Source: Acidimicrobiales bacterium (GTDB lineage: Bacteria > Actinomycetota > Acidimicrobiia > Acidimicrobiales > UBA8592). From it: DNA of 64,000 nucleotides. Position 1 is the stretch's first letter, and each line of letters begins with the position of its first letter. This document shows positions 44,710-53,341 of this stretch, piece after piece. Location: contig JASLWO010000068.1 of the NCBI GenBank assembly GCA_030740795.1, forward strand, positions 1 through 64,000. The letters run 5' to 3'. The translations under genes were made by a program, and so were the position numbers. The notes beneath the pieces are model-generated. The model was not told the origin of the DNA. It worked only from the letters and a program-made list of their open reading frames with translations, and searched no databases.

Positions 44710-45387
44710 CTTTGTGCTGTAAGCGACACAATATCCACCTCCGATTTGAGACCGATATTCGTAGCTGAGTCCTGAAGAACACTTTTCGTTAACTCCTACG
44801 ATTTCCCAAACGCTAGCGTCTTCTCTCCCATCACAGGGAACTTCTTCGACTGGTGCAATGTCAATACATAGCTTCGGCGTTTCATCAGATACTTCAGGTA
44901 CATATACCGCATTTGATTTGGTGGTATTTCCGCCGCCCCCGATAACGAAACCAGCAATAACTACGGCTACAACGAGAAACAACAAAAGGAAAAGGGGTAG
45001 TGGTTTCATCAATTTAGCAAACCCTCGTATTTCCATTTCTTTCAGGGATGCAACTTTCGTTTTTCGATCTTCCCTAGGTTCTTGAGCTATTAGAAACTCT
45101 TGCGTGATTTTTCTATTTGTCTGGCGAAGCGCATCTTCCATGATTCCTTTGTTAAATGATTCATCATATTCTTTTCTTTTATCTGGATTAGAAATAATGT
45201 TCCAAGCGACATTTATGTCTTTCATTTCTCTTTCACGCTTTTCCAATTCAAGTTCCGTGAGTCCCGAATTATTGTCAGGATGTAGAAGTCGTGCCTTCTT
45301 CAGGTATTCCCTCTTAACTACATCTGGTTCAGCTTTGGGATCAACGCCGAGAGTCTCATAATGGTTCTTAATTGATGGCACTTTCAT
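44698..45387 (-). CDS. Membrane-anchored J-domain protein
   Basis: 229 residues from ATG at 45387 (AGGA upstream); ATG at 45399 and GTG at 45408 are longer starts. J domain at about 10-75: YETLGVDPKAEPDVVKREYLKKARLLHPDN with the essential HPD, then KEYDESF. A basic/acidic linker follows, one membrane span at about 128-152 (PLPLFLLLFLVVAVVIAGFVIGG), then an outside domain of about 80 residues with four Cys (LCIDIAP, VPCDG, KCSSG, GYCVAY), possibly disulphide-linked. It would call DnaK to the membrane. It overlaps the selenoprotein gene end by 12 bases, tail to tail. Confidence 0.8.
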   Translation of the reverse strand: MKVPSIKNHYETLGVDPKAEPDVVKREYLKKARLLHPDNNSGLTELELEKREREMKDINVAWNIISNPDKRKEYDESFNKGIMEDALRQTNRKITQEFLIAQEPREDRKTKVASLKEMEIRGFAKLMKPLPLFLLLFLVVAVVIAGFVIGGGGNTTKSNAVYVPEVSDETPKLCIDIAPVEEVPCDGREDASVWEIVGVNEKCSSGLSYEYRSQIGGGYCVAYSTKSMP

Positions 45388-45459
45388 ATTTCCTGTCATG
45401 ACTTCCACTGGTTAGATTAATCCGTAGACTATTTAGAAGCACCATCGGGGTATTTAAAC

Positions 45460-45777
45460 ATGAGTCACCTAGTCGTTTGCAAACAATGCAACGAGAGTGA
45501 AGATCTAGAAGGTTTCACTGAAAACGATCAGATCTCTGTCCGCTGTATGAAATGTGGACTTACCTGGGTTCGCGACCTCACCCCAAAATGTTCAAAATGT
45601 GAATCGACTAAAGTTAGACCCGCTTTTGAAGCAATTGTTGCTAAATCTCGCGGAACCCAACTTTCTGTACAGAGTTCAAAGTTGATTTACCTATGCGAGG
45701 ATTGTGATGCCTCGCGTCTTAAGGACTACCAAACACGAAATTCTCCAATAATGCCTAAAGACCTCCCAACTACGTAA
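45460..45777 (+). CDS. Zinc-ribbon protein with four CxxC pairs
   Basis: 105 residues. Four CxxC pairs: CKQC (7-10), CMKC (29-32), CSKC (44-47) and CEDC (79-82), enough for two structural zinc sites. The third and fourth are further apart (SKLIYLCEDC). No other motif is visible. Family not identified; a small nucleic-acid or assembly protein is typical but is only a guess. Its end overlaps murF on the other strand by eight bases. Confidence 0.65.
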   Translation: MSHLVVCKQCNESEDLEGFTENDQISVRCMKCGLTWVRDLTPKCSKCESTKVRPAFEAIVAKSRGTQLSVQSSKLIYLCEDCDASRLKDYQTRNSPIMPKDLPTT

Positions 45778-47107
45778 CCTCTTTATACAAAGCGTTAGCA
45801 AGGTTTTCTAAGCCCGCCACTCGGGAACCTTTTACAAGAACTACCGAATTTGACCCAAGCAAATCTCCCTCATCAAGCTTCATTCCGGCTTCCTCCCAAG
45901 AAGAGACGTGAACACCGCCGTATTCCTCTACCCCTACCGAAATAACATGTACACCTGCAGTTTTGAGTCGATTCCCTATCGAAGCGTGTTCAGCTTCACT
46001 TCTATCTCCAAGCTCTGCCATAAGTCCCAGAACAGCTATTTTGATTTCAGCTTCGCTCAGAAGAAGAGTATCAATTGCTGCATTCATAGAAGCTGGATTA
46101 GCATTGTAGGAATCATTAATAACGAGCGTTCCATCAGCCAAATGTCTCAGATCCATACGCATTGGTGACAGTTCAATTTGGTTAAGTGACTCAACCAATG
46201 CACTCTGTTCTACACCGAGGGCCAATCCCACCGAAACTGCTGCAAGGGCGTTAGAAATGTTATGCACGCCTGGAATATTTAAATCCACCACTTCAGAACC
46301 CCACGGTGTTGTGAGTGTAAATGAGGCGCACATGTTTTTTCCCATGACTATATCGCTTGCAACAACATCGCCAAAAGAGTCAACACTGAATGCCAACACA
46401 TTTGCTTGTGTCCTTGACCTCATTTCCCATACAAGGGGGTCGTCGGCATTAAGTATCGCTGTGCCATGACTTGGTAAACTCCCAATGAGTTCACCCTTGG
46501 TCAAAGCAATTTGTGCTTCGCTTTCAAAAAACTCTGTATGAGCGGCGCTTACCTGTGTCACCACTCCAATATCTGGAGATGCTATTTCACAAAGTTCTCT
46601 AATTTGACCCGGTCCTCTCGCCCCCATTTCCAAGACGACAACGCATGGTCCTATTGAGTCATCGCATGAAAGAAGGGTAACTGGGACACCTATCTCGTTA
46701 TTATATGAGAACTTACTTACGTGCGTTGGGTAGGTACCCGACAAGCAAGCATAAGCAATGTCTTTCGTAGTTGTTTTCCCGACCGATCCAGTAATTCCAA
46801 TAACGTTTCCATCAATGCGCCCCCTTGCATGCTTTGCTAAGTCTTGAAGCGCTACGAGTGTGTTTTCTACTTGCACAGCAGTTCCAACTGCGTTTCCATG
46901 ACTGAATAGGTGCGCTCCAGCACCTTGTTCAAATGCCTCACGCACATAATCGTGCCCATCTCTTTCTGCGATAAGCGGTATGAAAATCTCCCCTCTCTGC
47001 AGAGTCCTTGTATCAATAGACACGCCGTTAACACTATGAGATCCATCGCCAAATACCTTTCCCTTACAGGCATCAGCTATTTCCCTAATCGTGAATTTCA
47101 TTGACAC
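45770..47107 (-). CDS. murF: UDP-N-acetylmuramoyl-tripeptide--D-alanyl-D-alanine ligase
   Basis: 445 residues. Mur-ligase nucleotide-binding loop GITGSVGKTTTKD at 104-116 with Lys111; N-terminal VNGVSIDTRTLQRGEIFIPL; NNEIGVPVTLLSCD; VVLEMGARGPGQI; C-terminal VINDSYNANPASMNAAID and VLGLMAELGDRSE-type ending. This set distinguishes MurF from MurC/D/E. It adds D-Ala-D-Ala to the UDP-MurNAc-tripeptide in the cytoplasm, the last step of the precursor. It is 12 bases from the M23 peptidase gene and convergent with the zinc-ribbon gene. Confidence 0.94.
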   Translation of the reverse strand: MSMKFTIREIADACKGKVFGDGSHSVNGVSIDTRTLQRGEIFIPLIAERDGHDYVREAFEQGAGAHLFSHGNAVGTAVQVENTLVALQDLAKHARGRIDGNVIGITGSVGKTTTKDIAYACLSGTYPTHVSKFSYNNEIGVPVTLLSCDDSIGPCVVVLEMGARGPGQIRELCEIASPDIGVVTQVSAAHTEFFESEAQIALTKGELIGSLPSHGTAILNADDPLVWEMRSRTQANVLAFSVDSFGDVVASDIVMGKNMCASFTLTTPWGSEVVDLNIPGVHNISNALAAVSVGLALGVEQSALVESLNQIELSPMRMDLRHLADGTLVINDSYNANPASMNAAIDTLLLSEAEIKIAVLGLMAELGDRSEAEHASIGNRLKTAGVHVISVGVEEYGGVHVSSWEEAGMKLDEGDLLGSNSVVLVKGSRVAGLENLANALYKEVT

Positions 47108-47119
47108 AGCACGCCCACT

Positions 47120-48316
47120 CTATGGAAGGTACGGAACTGGGTCAACGGTCGCTCCACTAATACGGACTTCAAAATGTAGGTGGGGACCAGTTGATAGTCC
47201 AGTAGTGCCGCACGCTCCCACTTGTTCTCCAGCAACCACATAATCCTCGACTTGTATAAATATGTTCGACAAATGTGCGTAAAGTGTCGCAGTAGAATTT
47301 GCGTGCTGAATTATGACCGCATTTCCGTAGCCTCCATAATACTCAGCTGTTATCACTATCCCATCAGTCGCAGCGCGGATTGCGTCCCCAGTTGAGCAAG
47401 TGAAATCAGCACCTGTATGCATTCTTGCGTAACCCAAGATTGGATGCATACGCATTCCGTAGCCGGACGTCATAGCCCCAGCGGTCGGGTATACCCATCC
47501 AGCTTCAGTGATTTGTCCCAAACGCGCTTCTAACTCTGCTCGTCTTCTCGCTTCTTCTAATTCACGAGCTATACGTTCTTCTTCAGCAGCGATAAAATCG
47601 CTGATATCTTCCTGTTCTTGAACTGAGGTAGCCAACATTGAGTCCCAGTGCTCTCGCCGTACATCCAGTTCAGCTTTTATCTCTGCTTGCATTGCTCTCT
47701 GCGCTTCCAATTTGACTCTAACTTCTTCCAATTCAGCGCGAATGGCATCGGCTTCATCTTGAGCGGTAGCTGCTTTGGTAAGGAGATATGATCGTTCTTG
47801 CTGGATTAATTTCAGCTGGTCAAGCACATCGTTCGTGTCGCTGCTCACTAAATCTAGAAGTGCTATCTTGTGAGCAGCAATGGTGGCGTCTTCCGCTTCA
47901 AACCATGCCTCTGTTCTTCGGTCACTAAGACCTATATATGACTCAACCGCATAGGTAATTGCTCTCTCCTCAAGAAGACTTATTTCACTGGCAATCGCAA
48001 GAAAGCCTTCTTGTGCTTCGATTTTCTGATCCAATGCTACTTGAAGCCGTTGTTCAGCTGCTTGCTCTTTGGCTTCTTGTAGATTCACTAAATTTATTGC
48101 AGCTTGCAGTGCTGCGACAATTTCAAAATCTTCAGCTTCAAGCAAAGCTATTTCTGCTTCCGCTGATAATTGTTCTTGGCGAGCTAGTTCTCGTTGTTCC
48201 TTCGCTTGCTCAATAGAATCGTCATCTTGGGCATTTATAGACACCATAGGAGTCATGATTACAGCAAAACAGATTGCTCCAATTACCAATTTCGAAATAT
48301 GATTTCTAGATCTCAC
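47120..48316 (-). CDS. Secreted M23 peptidase with coiled coil (EnvC/NlpD-like)
   Basis: 398 residues. Signal peptide at 1-29 ending SINAQ. Long coiled coil about 33-275 (Glu/Ala/Leu-rich), then a C-terminal LytM/M23 domain: HPILGYARMHTGADF, GDAIRAATDGIVITAEYYGGYGNAVIIQH, LYAHLSNIF, and GLSTGPHLHFEVRI. The zinc ligands (His and Asp in HTGAD, His in HLHFE) and catalytic His are all present, so it should be active against peptidoglycan cross-links rather than a degenerate activator. Close to murF, 12 bases apart. Confidence 0.9.
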   Translation of the reverse strand: MRSRNHISKLVIGAICFAVIMTPMVSINAQDDDSIEQAKEQRELARQEQLSAEAEIALLEAEDFEIVAALQAAINLVNLQEAKEQAAEQRLQVALDQKIEAQEGFLAIASEISLLEERAITYAVESYIGLSDRRTEAWFEAEDATIAAHKIALLDLVSSDTNDVLDQLKLIQQERSYLLTKAATAQDEADAIRAELEEVRVKLEAQRAMQAEIKAELDVRREHWDSMLATSVQEQEDISDFIAAEEERIARELEEARRRAELEARLGQITEAGWVYPTAGAMTSGYGMRMHPILGYARMHTGADFTCSTGDAIRAATDGIVITAEYYGGYGNAVIIQHANSTATLYAHLSNIFIQVEDYVVAGEQVGACGTTGLSTGPHLHFEVRISGATVDPVPYLP

Positions 48317-48371
48317 ATCATAATGATAGTTCGCTTCTTACTAGTTTGTGGTTCAACGCAAATCAGTATTA

Positions 48372-48401
48372 TTAACAAAACTTCTCAGAAAGCGGTAATG
48401 T
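48372..48401 (+). promoter_or_regulatory. Promoter of the 2OG-Fe(II) oxygenase gene
   Basis: TTAACA (48372-48377), 18-base spacer, TAATGT (48396-48401), then six bases to the ATG at 48408. This predicts transcription starting at or next to the start codon. It may serve the whole run 48408-51009. Confidence 0.5.
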
Positions 48402-48407
48402 GACGAT

Positions 48408-49379
48408 ATGAGTGAAACTGTTTTAGACGTTGATCTTCTTGCTTTCGAACAAGGAAACGAAAAGGATCGCAAAGTTGTAATTGATGGAGTCATGCGTAGC
48501 CTGAAAACTGGATTTGTTTACACTTCACATGACATGTCACAGGATTTTCTTGATCAGGTGTACGAGATGCTTGAACTTTTCTTTACCTTATCTACCGAAG
48601 AAAAGCAGACGGCAGCCGCAGACAAGACTAACGGTCAGCGTGGATACACAGGTCTACTAGTTGAGACTGCTGCGATTTCTGATGTCCCTGACTGGAAAGA
48701 AATGTTGAATTGGGGAAAGAATCTCCCCGTTGGACATCCACTTAACCTCCGGTACCCACATAGATTCTTTGACAATGTTTTTCCAGAAGATCTAGTACCA
48801 GGAATAACTGAGACCTTGGAAACGTTTCATGAGCAGGTCCTTGAACTTCAATTACGTTTCTTACGGGTGATAGCTCTTGGATTGAATGTTTCTGAAGGGT
48901 TTTTCGATTCAATAGTGCCAGGTGGTGCGAATCTAACTCGAGCTATCCATTATCCATCTATGGATTTAGCCCCCAATAGTTCTCATGTTTGGGCCGAAGA
49001 GCATGGAGACATAAATCTGATAACTGCCTTACCAAGAGCTACAGCTCGTGGTTTGCAGATACAAGGAGAAGACGACTGGATTGATGCAGCTCCACCAGAT
49101 GACCACTTAATCATTAATACTGGAATCATGCTAGAACACTTAACCAACGGCGTAATCCCTACTGGAGTTCATCGGGTCGTAGCTGATCCTGCCCAACCTG
49201 GGAGTCGTATGTCAATTGTCCAGTTCTGTCATCCAACTCCTTGGACCGTACTTTCTCCGTTGGGATCTTGTATCAGTAGCCATAATCCTCAACGTTATGC
49301 ACCGATTACTGCTGCTGACAGACTGGACCAAGTCTTGTGGGAAATAAACTTGTTAGAGGACAATCGAAGAGTGGGCTAA
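48408..49379 (+). CDS. 2-oxoglutarate/Fe(II)-dependent oxygenase, isopenicillin N synthase-like
   Basis: 323 residues. N-terminal DIOX_N-like part (GVMRSLKTGFVYTSH and STEEKQTAA), then a double-stranded beta-helix with the metal triad: His and Asp in AEEHGDINLIT, His in TGVHRVVADP, and the 2OG-binding Arg-x-Ser in RMSIVQF. YLFNTG-type NTGIMLEHLTNG is the usual turn. The substrate is unknown. The promoter at 48372-48401 gives a leaderless mRNA. It heads an oxygenase cluster: next gene 43 bases on. Confidence 0.88.
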   Translation: MSETVLDVDLLAFEQGNEKDRKVVIDGVMRSLKTGFVYTSHDMSQDFLDQVYEMLELFFTLSTEEKQTAAADKTNGQRGYTGLLVETAAISDVPDWKEMLNWGKNLPVGHPLNLRYPHRFFDNVFPEDLVPGITETLETFHEQVLELQLRFLRVIALGLNVSEGFFDSIVPGGANLTRAIHYPSMDLAPNSSHVWAEEHGDINLITALPRATARGLQIQGEDDWIDAAPPDDHLIINTGIMLEHLTNGVIPTGVHRVVADPAQPGSRMSIVQFCHPTPWTVLSPLGSCISSHNPQRYAPITAADRLDQVLWEINLLEDNRRVG

Positions 49380-49422
49380 TACGGGCTTTGCTTCGGCCAC
49401 TTCGGACTGCAATACTTTCTCT

Positions 49423-49842
49423 ATGGCAACACTTCTAGCTCATGTTACGATAAAACCCGATTTTGAAGACCACTGGGAATCAATCGCTAAACGCGTTTTT
49501 TCTGGAACCCACGAGAATGAAACAGGATGTGTCCGTTATGAATACTGGAGAGGAACTGATGAACGAACGTATTACGTTCTTCTATCTTTTAAAAGTTTTA
49601 ATGATTTCATAATTCATCAAGTCGCTGATTATCATCACAATACTGATTTCAAAGATTGTTTTGAAAAATTTCGCTTGGAATGGGTTGACCCAATCCGTGG
49701 AGCATCACCGCTGAATGAATCTCAAACATCGGGACCAACAGATGAAAACAAAAACAATGTTTGGAACCAATACGTCAAAAACCACAGTGTCCAAACGCCA
49801 GACTGGTGGTTACAACAACGGACTAAACGAATTAGCTGCTAA
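49423..49842 (+). CDS. ABM-domain (antibiotic biosynthesis monooxygenase-like) protein
   Basis: 139 residues. N-terminal 95 residues are a dimeric alpha/beta-barrel ABM domain: LLAHVTIKPDFEDHWESIAKRV, ENETGCVRYEYWRG, YYVLLSFKSFNDFIIHQVADYH. The C-terminal 45 residues (after NESQTSGPTDEN) are an unusual Trp-containing tail ending PDWWLQQRTKRISC. These small proteins can be cofactor-free oxygenases or heme-degrading. No cofactor residues visible. It lies between two metal oxygenase-type genes, which suggests a joint pathway. Confidence 0.75.
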   Translation: MATLLAHVTIKPDFEDHWESIAKRVFSGTHENETGCVRYEYWRGTDERTYYVLLSFKSFNDFIIHQVADYHHNTDFKDCFEKFRLEWVDPIRGASPLNESQTSGPTDENKNNVWNQYVKNHSVQTPDWWLQQRTKRISC

Positions 49843-49869
49843 CATTGCCATTTACAACGCGGAGGTAAC

Positions 49870-51009
49870 ATGGCAATCCTAGAGAATGAGCAACCCAGAT
49901 CAGCTGAAGAACGCCTTGAAGCATTTGAGGAAATGCTTTGCAGAACAAATATCGACCCTGATGAAGAAATCAGGCTAGTTCAAGACAATGCTGATGCCAT
50001 CTTTACTTGGGACTACGGAAAAGGCCGCCGTGAAAAACTAGACAAATTGTACGAAAAAGCAAAGAGAAGCCAATGGAACGCAACAACTGATCTTGATTGG
50101 AATGCCCGCATAGAAGTTGAGCAGGTGGCTAGCGAAATGAACAACAATGATTACCGCGGTCAATACGTTGCAAGGCTTATGGAAGCTGAAGGTTCCCCAA
50201 TTAGCAATTGGGGCGATAAGGAATGGGCAGAATATTCTGTTGAAAGTTTCTCTTGGAGAATTTCACAATTTATGCACGGTGAACAAGGGGCTTTGCTTGC
50301 CACTGCAAAGATTGTTGAAACTGTGCCTTGGATAGACGCTAAGTACTACGCAGCTACCCAAGTAATAGATGAAGCAAGACATGTGGAGGTCTTTGCTCGA
50401 TACCTCCAGGAAAACTTACCTCACGAATACGCCGTAAATCATCATTTACAAGACCTCCTTGAAGACATCATTTCTGACTCCAGGTGGGACATTACTTATT
50501 TAGGAATGCAAATCATGGTTGAAGGTTTAGCTTTAGCCGCGTTTGGGTCTATGCATCGGGCTACCGCTGAACCACTGTTGAAGAACTTATTACGATACGT
50601 AATGAGTGATGAAGCACGACATGTAGCTTTTGGCGTAATAAGCCTGGAGGAGTACTATCAAGAATTGACAACTGCAGAATTGCGTGAGAGGCAGGAATTC
50701 GCTCATGATGCTGCCGAAAGAATGCAGGGTCGTTTCCTCCAGCAAGAAGTTTGGGACCGAATGGGTGTAGATGTTCGGGCAATGAGCCGTGTTTTTCTTC
50801 AACAGGACCCTGCAGAAAATATTTTTCAACAAATGTTATTCTCAAAGATTGTACCGAACTGCAAGAAGTTGGGCCTACTTGATGCTGGTGACGGGTACTT
50901 GCGAGGAGCGTTCACCGACATGGGTGTTATCCAATATGAAGATCATGCCACCACCGACGATGAATACGGGACACTTGACGAAGTGGCGAAAGACCGCGAA
51001 GTCGTATAG
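49870..51009 (+). CDS. Ferritin-like diiron protein
   Basis: 379 residues, helical. Two carboxylate clusters match a four-helix diiron core: HGEQGALLATAK near 137-148 and VIDEARHVEVFARYL near 166-180, then GMQIMVEGLALAAF near 216-229 and YVMSDEARHVAFGVI near 243-257. The two EARH blocks plus the earlier Glu residues follow the R2/AurF-like E-x-x-H order. Such proteins oxidise amines, acyl chains or aldehydes. GGAGGT six bases before ATG. 27 bases after the ABM gene; 61 bases before menB. Confidence 0.8.
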   Translation: MAILENEQPRSAEERLEAFEEMLCRTNIDPDEEIRLVQDNADAIFTWDYGKGRREKLDKLYEKAKRSQWNATTDLDWNARIEVEQVASEMNNNDYRGQYVARLMEAEGSPISNWGDKEWAEYSVESFSWRISQFMHGEQGALLATAKIVETVPWIDAKYYAATQVIDEARHVEVFARYLQENLPHEYAVNHHLQDLLEDIISDSRWDITYLGMQIMVEGLALAAFGSMHRATAEPLLKNLLRYVMSDEARHVAFGVISLEEYYQELTTAELRERQEFAHDAAERMQGRFLQQEVWDRMGVDVRAMSRVFLQQDPAENIFQQMLFSKIVPNCKKLGLLDAGDGYLRGAFTDMGVIQYEDHATTDDEYGTLDEVAKDREVV

Positions 51010-51050
51010 CCCGCAAGTTTTAATCGAAAATTCTTAATCAGATTTTATGA

Positions 51051-51062
51051 CTTACGCGTAAG
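51051..51062 (+). promoter_or_regulatory. Perfect 12-base palindrome overlapping the menB-like promoter
   Basis: CTTACGCGTAAG is its own reverse complement. Its last four bases are part of TAAGAT (51059-51064), the -10 box six bases before the menB-like ATG. A protein bound here would block initiation, as TetR-type repressors do. No regulator gene adjoins. Confidence 0.45.
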
Positions 51063-51070
51063 ATAGAGAT

Positions 51071-51979
51071 ATGACAAAAAGTGTTTCTCGCATTTTCGAT
51101 GTAAGTAAGTGGGATGAAGTCACCGCATTTGAATTTTCCGACATCACCTATCACAGAGCGAAAGATCAAGGAACTGTAAGAATCGCTTTTGATAGACCAG
51201 AGGTTAGAAATGCGTTCCGTCCGCAGACAGTTGATGAACTTTACCGAGCGTTTGACCATGCCCGTATGAGTACTGATATTGGTTGCGTGCTACTTACGGG
51301 TAACGGCCCATCGCCAAAAGATGATGTGTGGGCATTCTGTTCAGGTGGTGATCAACGTATCCGTGACAGGGACGGTTATAAGTACGCTGAAGGAGACTCC
51401 AGAGAATCAATTGATCCTTCTAAAGTAGGAAGACTCCATATTCTGGAAGTACAAAGACTTATCCGAGTTATCCCTAAACCAGTTATTGCAGTGGTGCCGG
51501 GTTGGGCAGTGGGTGGAGGTCACAGCCTCCATGTAACTTGCGACTTAACCATTGCAAGCAAAGAACATGCCAAATTTAAGCAAACAGACACCGATGTTGC
51601 TAGTTTCGATGGCGGATTTGGCTCAGCTTATTTAGCCCGACAAATAGGTCAAAAGTTCACTAGGGAGATTTTCTTTCTGGGTGATGAATACTCAGCTACC
51701 GAAGCTAAAGAAATGGGCATGGTTAATAAAGTCGTTCCTCACGAAACGCTTGAAGATGAGGCCTTAGCATGGTCAAGAAAAATTAATGGCAAATCGCCTA
51801 CAGCTAACCGAATGGCGAAATTTGCCTTGAATTTAATTGACGATGGCTTGATCGGGCAGCAAGTTTTTGCAGGTGAAGCAACCCGCTTAGCGTATATGAC
51901 CGACGAAGCCCAAGAAGGGCGGGATGCTTTTTTAGAAAAGCGAGATCCTGACTGGACTCCATTCCCTTATCACTTTTAG
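51071..51979 (+). CDS. menB: 1,4-dihydroxy-2-naphthoyl-CoA synthase (MenB-like)
   Basis: 302 residues. Strong MenB features: FSDITYHRAKDQGTVRIAFDRPEVRNAFRPQTVDEL, CSGGDQ, GWAVGGGHSLHVTCDLTIAS, FKQTDTDVASFDGGFGSAYLARQIGQK, and C-terminal FPYHF. The Asp in QTDTD is the type II (mycobacterial-like) catalytic residue. The enzyme closes the second ring of menaquinone. Other men genes are absent from the window. A leaderless start under TAAGAT, with the palindrome overlapping its promoter. It converges on the first P450 with two bases between stops. Confidence 0.9.
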   Translation: MTKSVSRIFDVSKWDEVTAFEFSDITYHRAKDQGTVRIAFDRPEVRNAFRPQTVDELYRAFDHARMSTDIGCVLLTGNGPSPKDDVWAFCSGGDQRIRDRDGYKYAEGDSRESIDPSKVGRLHILEVQRLIRVIPKPVIAVVPGWAVGGGHSLHVTCDLTIASKEHAKFKQTDTDVASFDGGFGSAYLARQIGQKFTREIFFLGDEYSATEAKEMGMVNKVVPHETLEDEALAWSRKINGKSPTANRMAKFALNLIDDGLIGQQVFAGEATRLAYMTDEAQEGRDAFLEKRDPDWTPFPYHF

Positions 51980-51981
51980 GG

Positions 51982-53253
51982 TTAACGTTTTTCAAATGTC
52001 ACGTGCAAGTCTTTGAACGATCTGAGAGTAAAATTCATGTGGTGCTGAAAAGTGTTTTTTTTCTCAGCAAATCGGAAATTCTTTATTTTCTTTAGTAGCA
52101 AGCCTGTTGCAATGTTTTGTTCTAGCCTTGAAAGTCCAGCTCCTGGACAATGAGTTTCCCCTATTGAGAATGCCAAATGTTTAGATGCATTCTTTCTCCC
52201 TAGTTCAATGTTTTCTGGGCAATTGAATTGAAGTTTGTCTCTGTTTGCCGCCGCATACCTCATATGTATATGGGAGCCCTTTGGAATTTTCACTCCAGCT
52301 ATCTCAGTATCTCTGACAGCATGCCTATCCATTCCTTGTGTTGGTGATTCAAGCCGAAGAACCTCTTCAACGAAAGTTCGTACTTGTTTCGGATTCGATG
52401 CCAATGCATCTTGAAGTTCAGGATTTTCTATGAGGATCCAAAGGCCTGAAGTTAGGGCAAAAGTTGTTGTTTCATTACCACCGATATAAAGGTGATCAAT
52501 CATATTTATGATTTCGGTGTCATTAAGCATTCGTGTTCCCGAATGTAGTTTGACAGGAGTGCTAACAAGATAACTGACCACATCCTCGGTCGGGTCCTTC
52601 CTGGGATTTTCTCTACGGTCTTTAATATGGTCATGAATATAGTGTTGGAACTCAACCATCAATCGTGAAACTTCTCGCTCTTGTTCAACGTCAAGTTGTA
52701 AGGAGAAAGGGGCAACCCAAGCTTCACTCCAAATTTTAAGCTTCGGCAGATCCTCTAATGGAAATCCCATCATGACAGTGATAACCATTGCTGGTAAAGT
52801 TTCTGCGAATTGGGCAACGTACTCTACCTCACCATCATCTATCCAGTTATCAATCAGTTGTTCTGCGATGTCAGTGATTAGTCCAGTTTGTTTCTTAGCC
52901 CCTTTTACTGAAAAAAAGTGGTCAACCATGTCTCGGTAACGCCTGTGATCTGGAGGGTTAGATCCAAGAACTGAGATTTTTTGCCAGCCATTTTCGTTGA
53001 AATAGTCTTGCGCTTCCTTATCAGTAATAAGTGGTCTAGATTTTCCTGCACCGCGACGAAATAGGTCCGTTTGACGAAGCACATTGTATATATCTTCATA
53101 CCTCGTCAAAAAGTATGTCTGCGTATCGGGTACGTGATATACAGGGCATTCTGATCGCAAAAGATCATAGGTTGGGTACCAATTCTCAATTGTGTCAGCA
53201 GCAAAAACATCTACTTCGTCTAATGTTTCAGGCTTTCCAGGACAACCAGTCAT
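51982..53253 (-). CDS. Cytochrome P450
   Basis: 423 residues. I-helix IGGNETTTF (A/G-Gx-D/E-TT) near 265, EVLRLESP for the K-helix ExxR (near 305), heme-ligand Cys369 in FSIGETHCPGAGLSR, where the consensus FGxGxHxCxG is changed to FSIGETHCPG. Bacterial soluble type, so it needs separate ferredoxin and reductase, which are not in the window. GAGGAGGG before the ATG is a strong site. Divergent from RidA-like. Confidence 0.9.
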   Translation of the reverse strand: MTGCPGKPETLDEVDVFAADTIENWYPTYDLLRSECPVYHVPDTQTYFLTRYEDIYNVLRQTDLFRRGAGKSRPLITDKEAQDYFNENGWQKISVLGSNPPDHRRYRDMVDHFFSVKGAKKQTGLITDIAEQLIDNWIDDGEVEYVAQFAETLPAMVITVMMGFPLEDLPKLKIWSEAWVAPFSLQLDVEQEREVSRLMVEFQHYIHDHIKDRRENPRKDPTEDVVSYLVSTPVKLHSGTRMLNDTEIINMIDHLYIGGNETTTFALTSGLWILIENPELQDALASNPKQVRTFVEEVLRLESPTQGMDRHAVRDTEIAGVKIPKGSHIHMRYAAANRDKLQFNCPENIELGRKNASKHLAFSIGETHCPGAGLSRLEQNIATGLLLKKIKNFRFAEKKNTFQHHMNFTLRSFKDLHVTFEKR

Positions 53254-53341
53254 ATACCCTCCTCATACAAGAGTACCAGTCATAGATGCTTGGAGATCTA
53301 TTCCATATGCATATTTTTCTTTCACATGGCAAGATATAACT

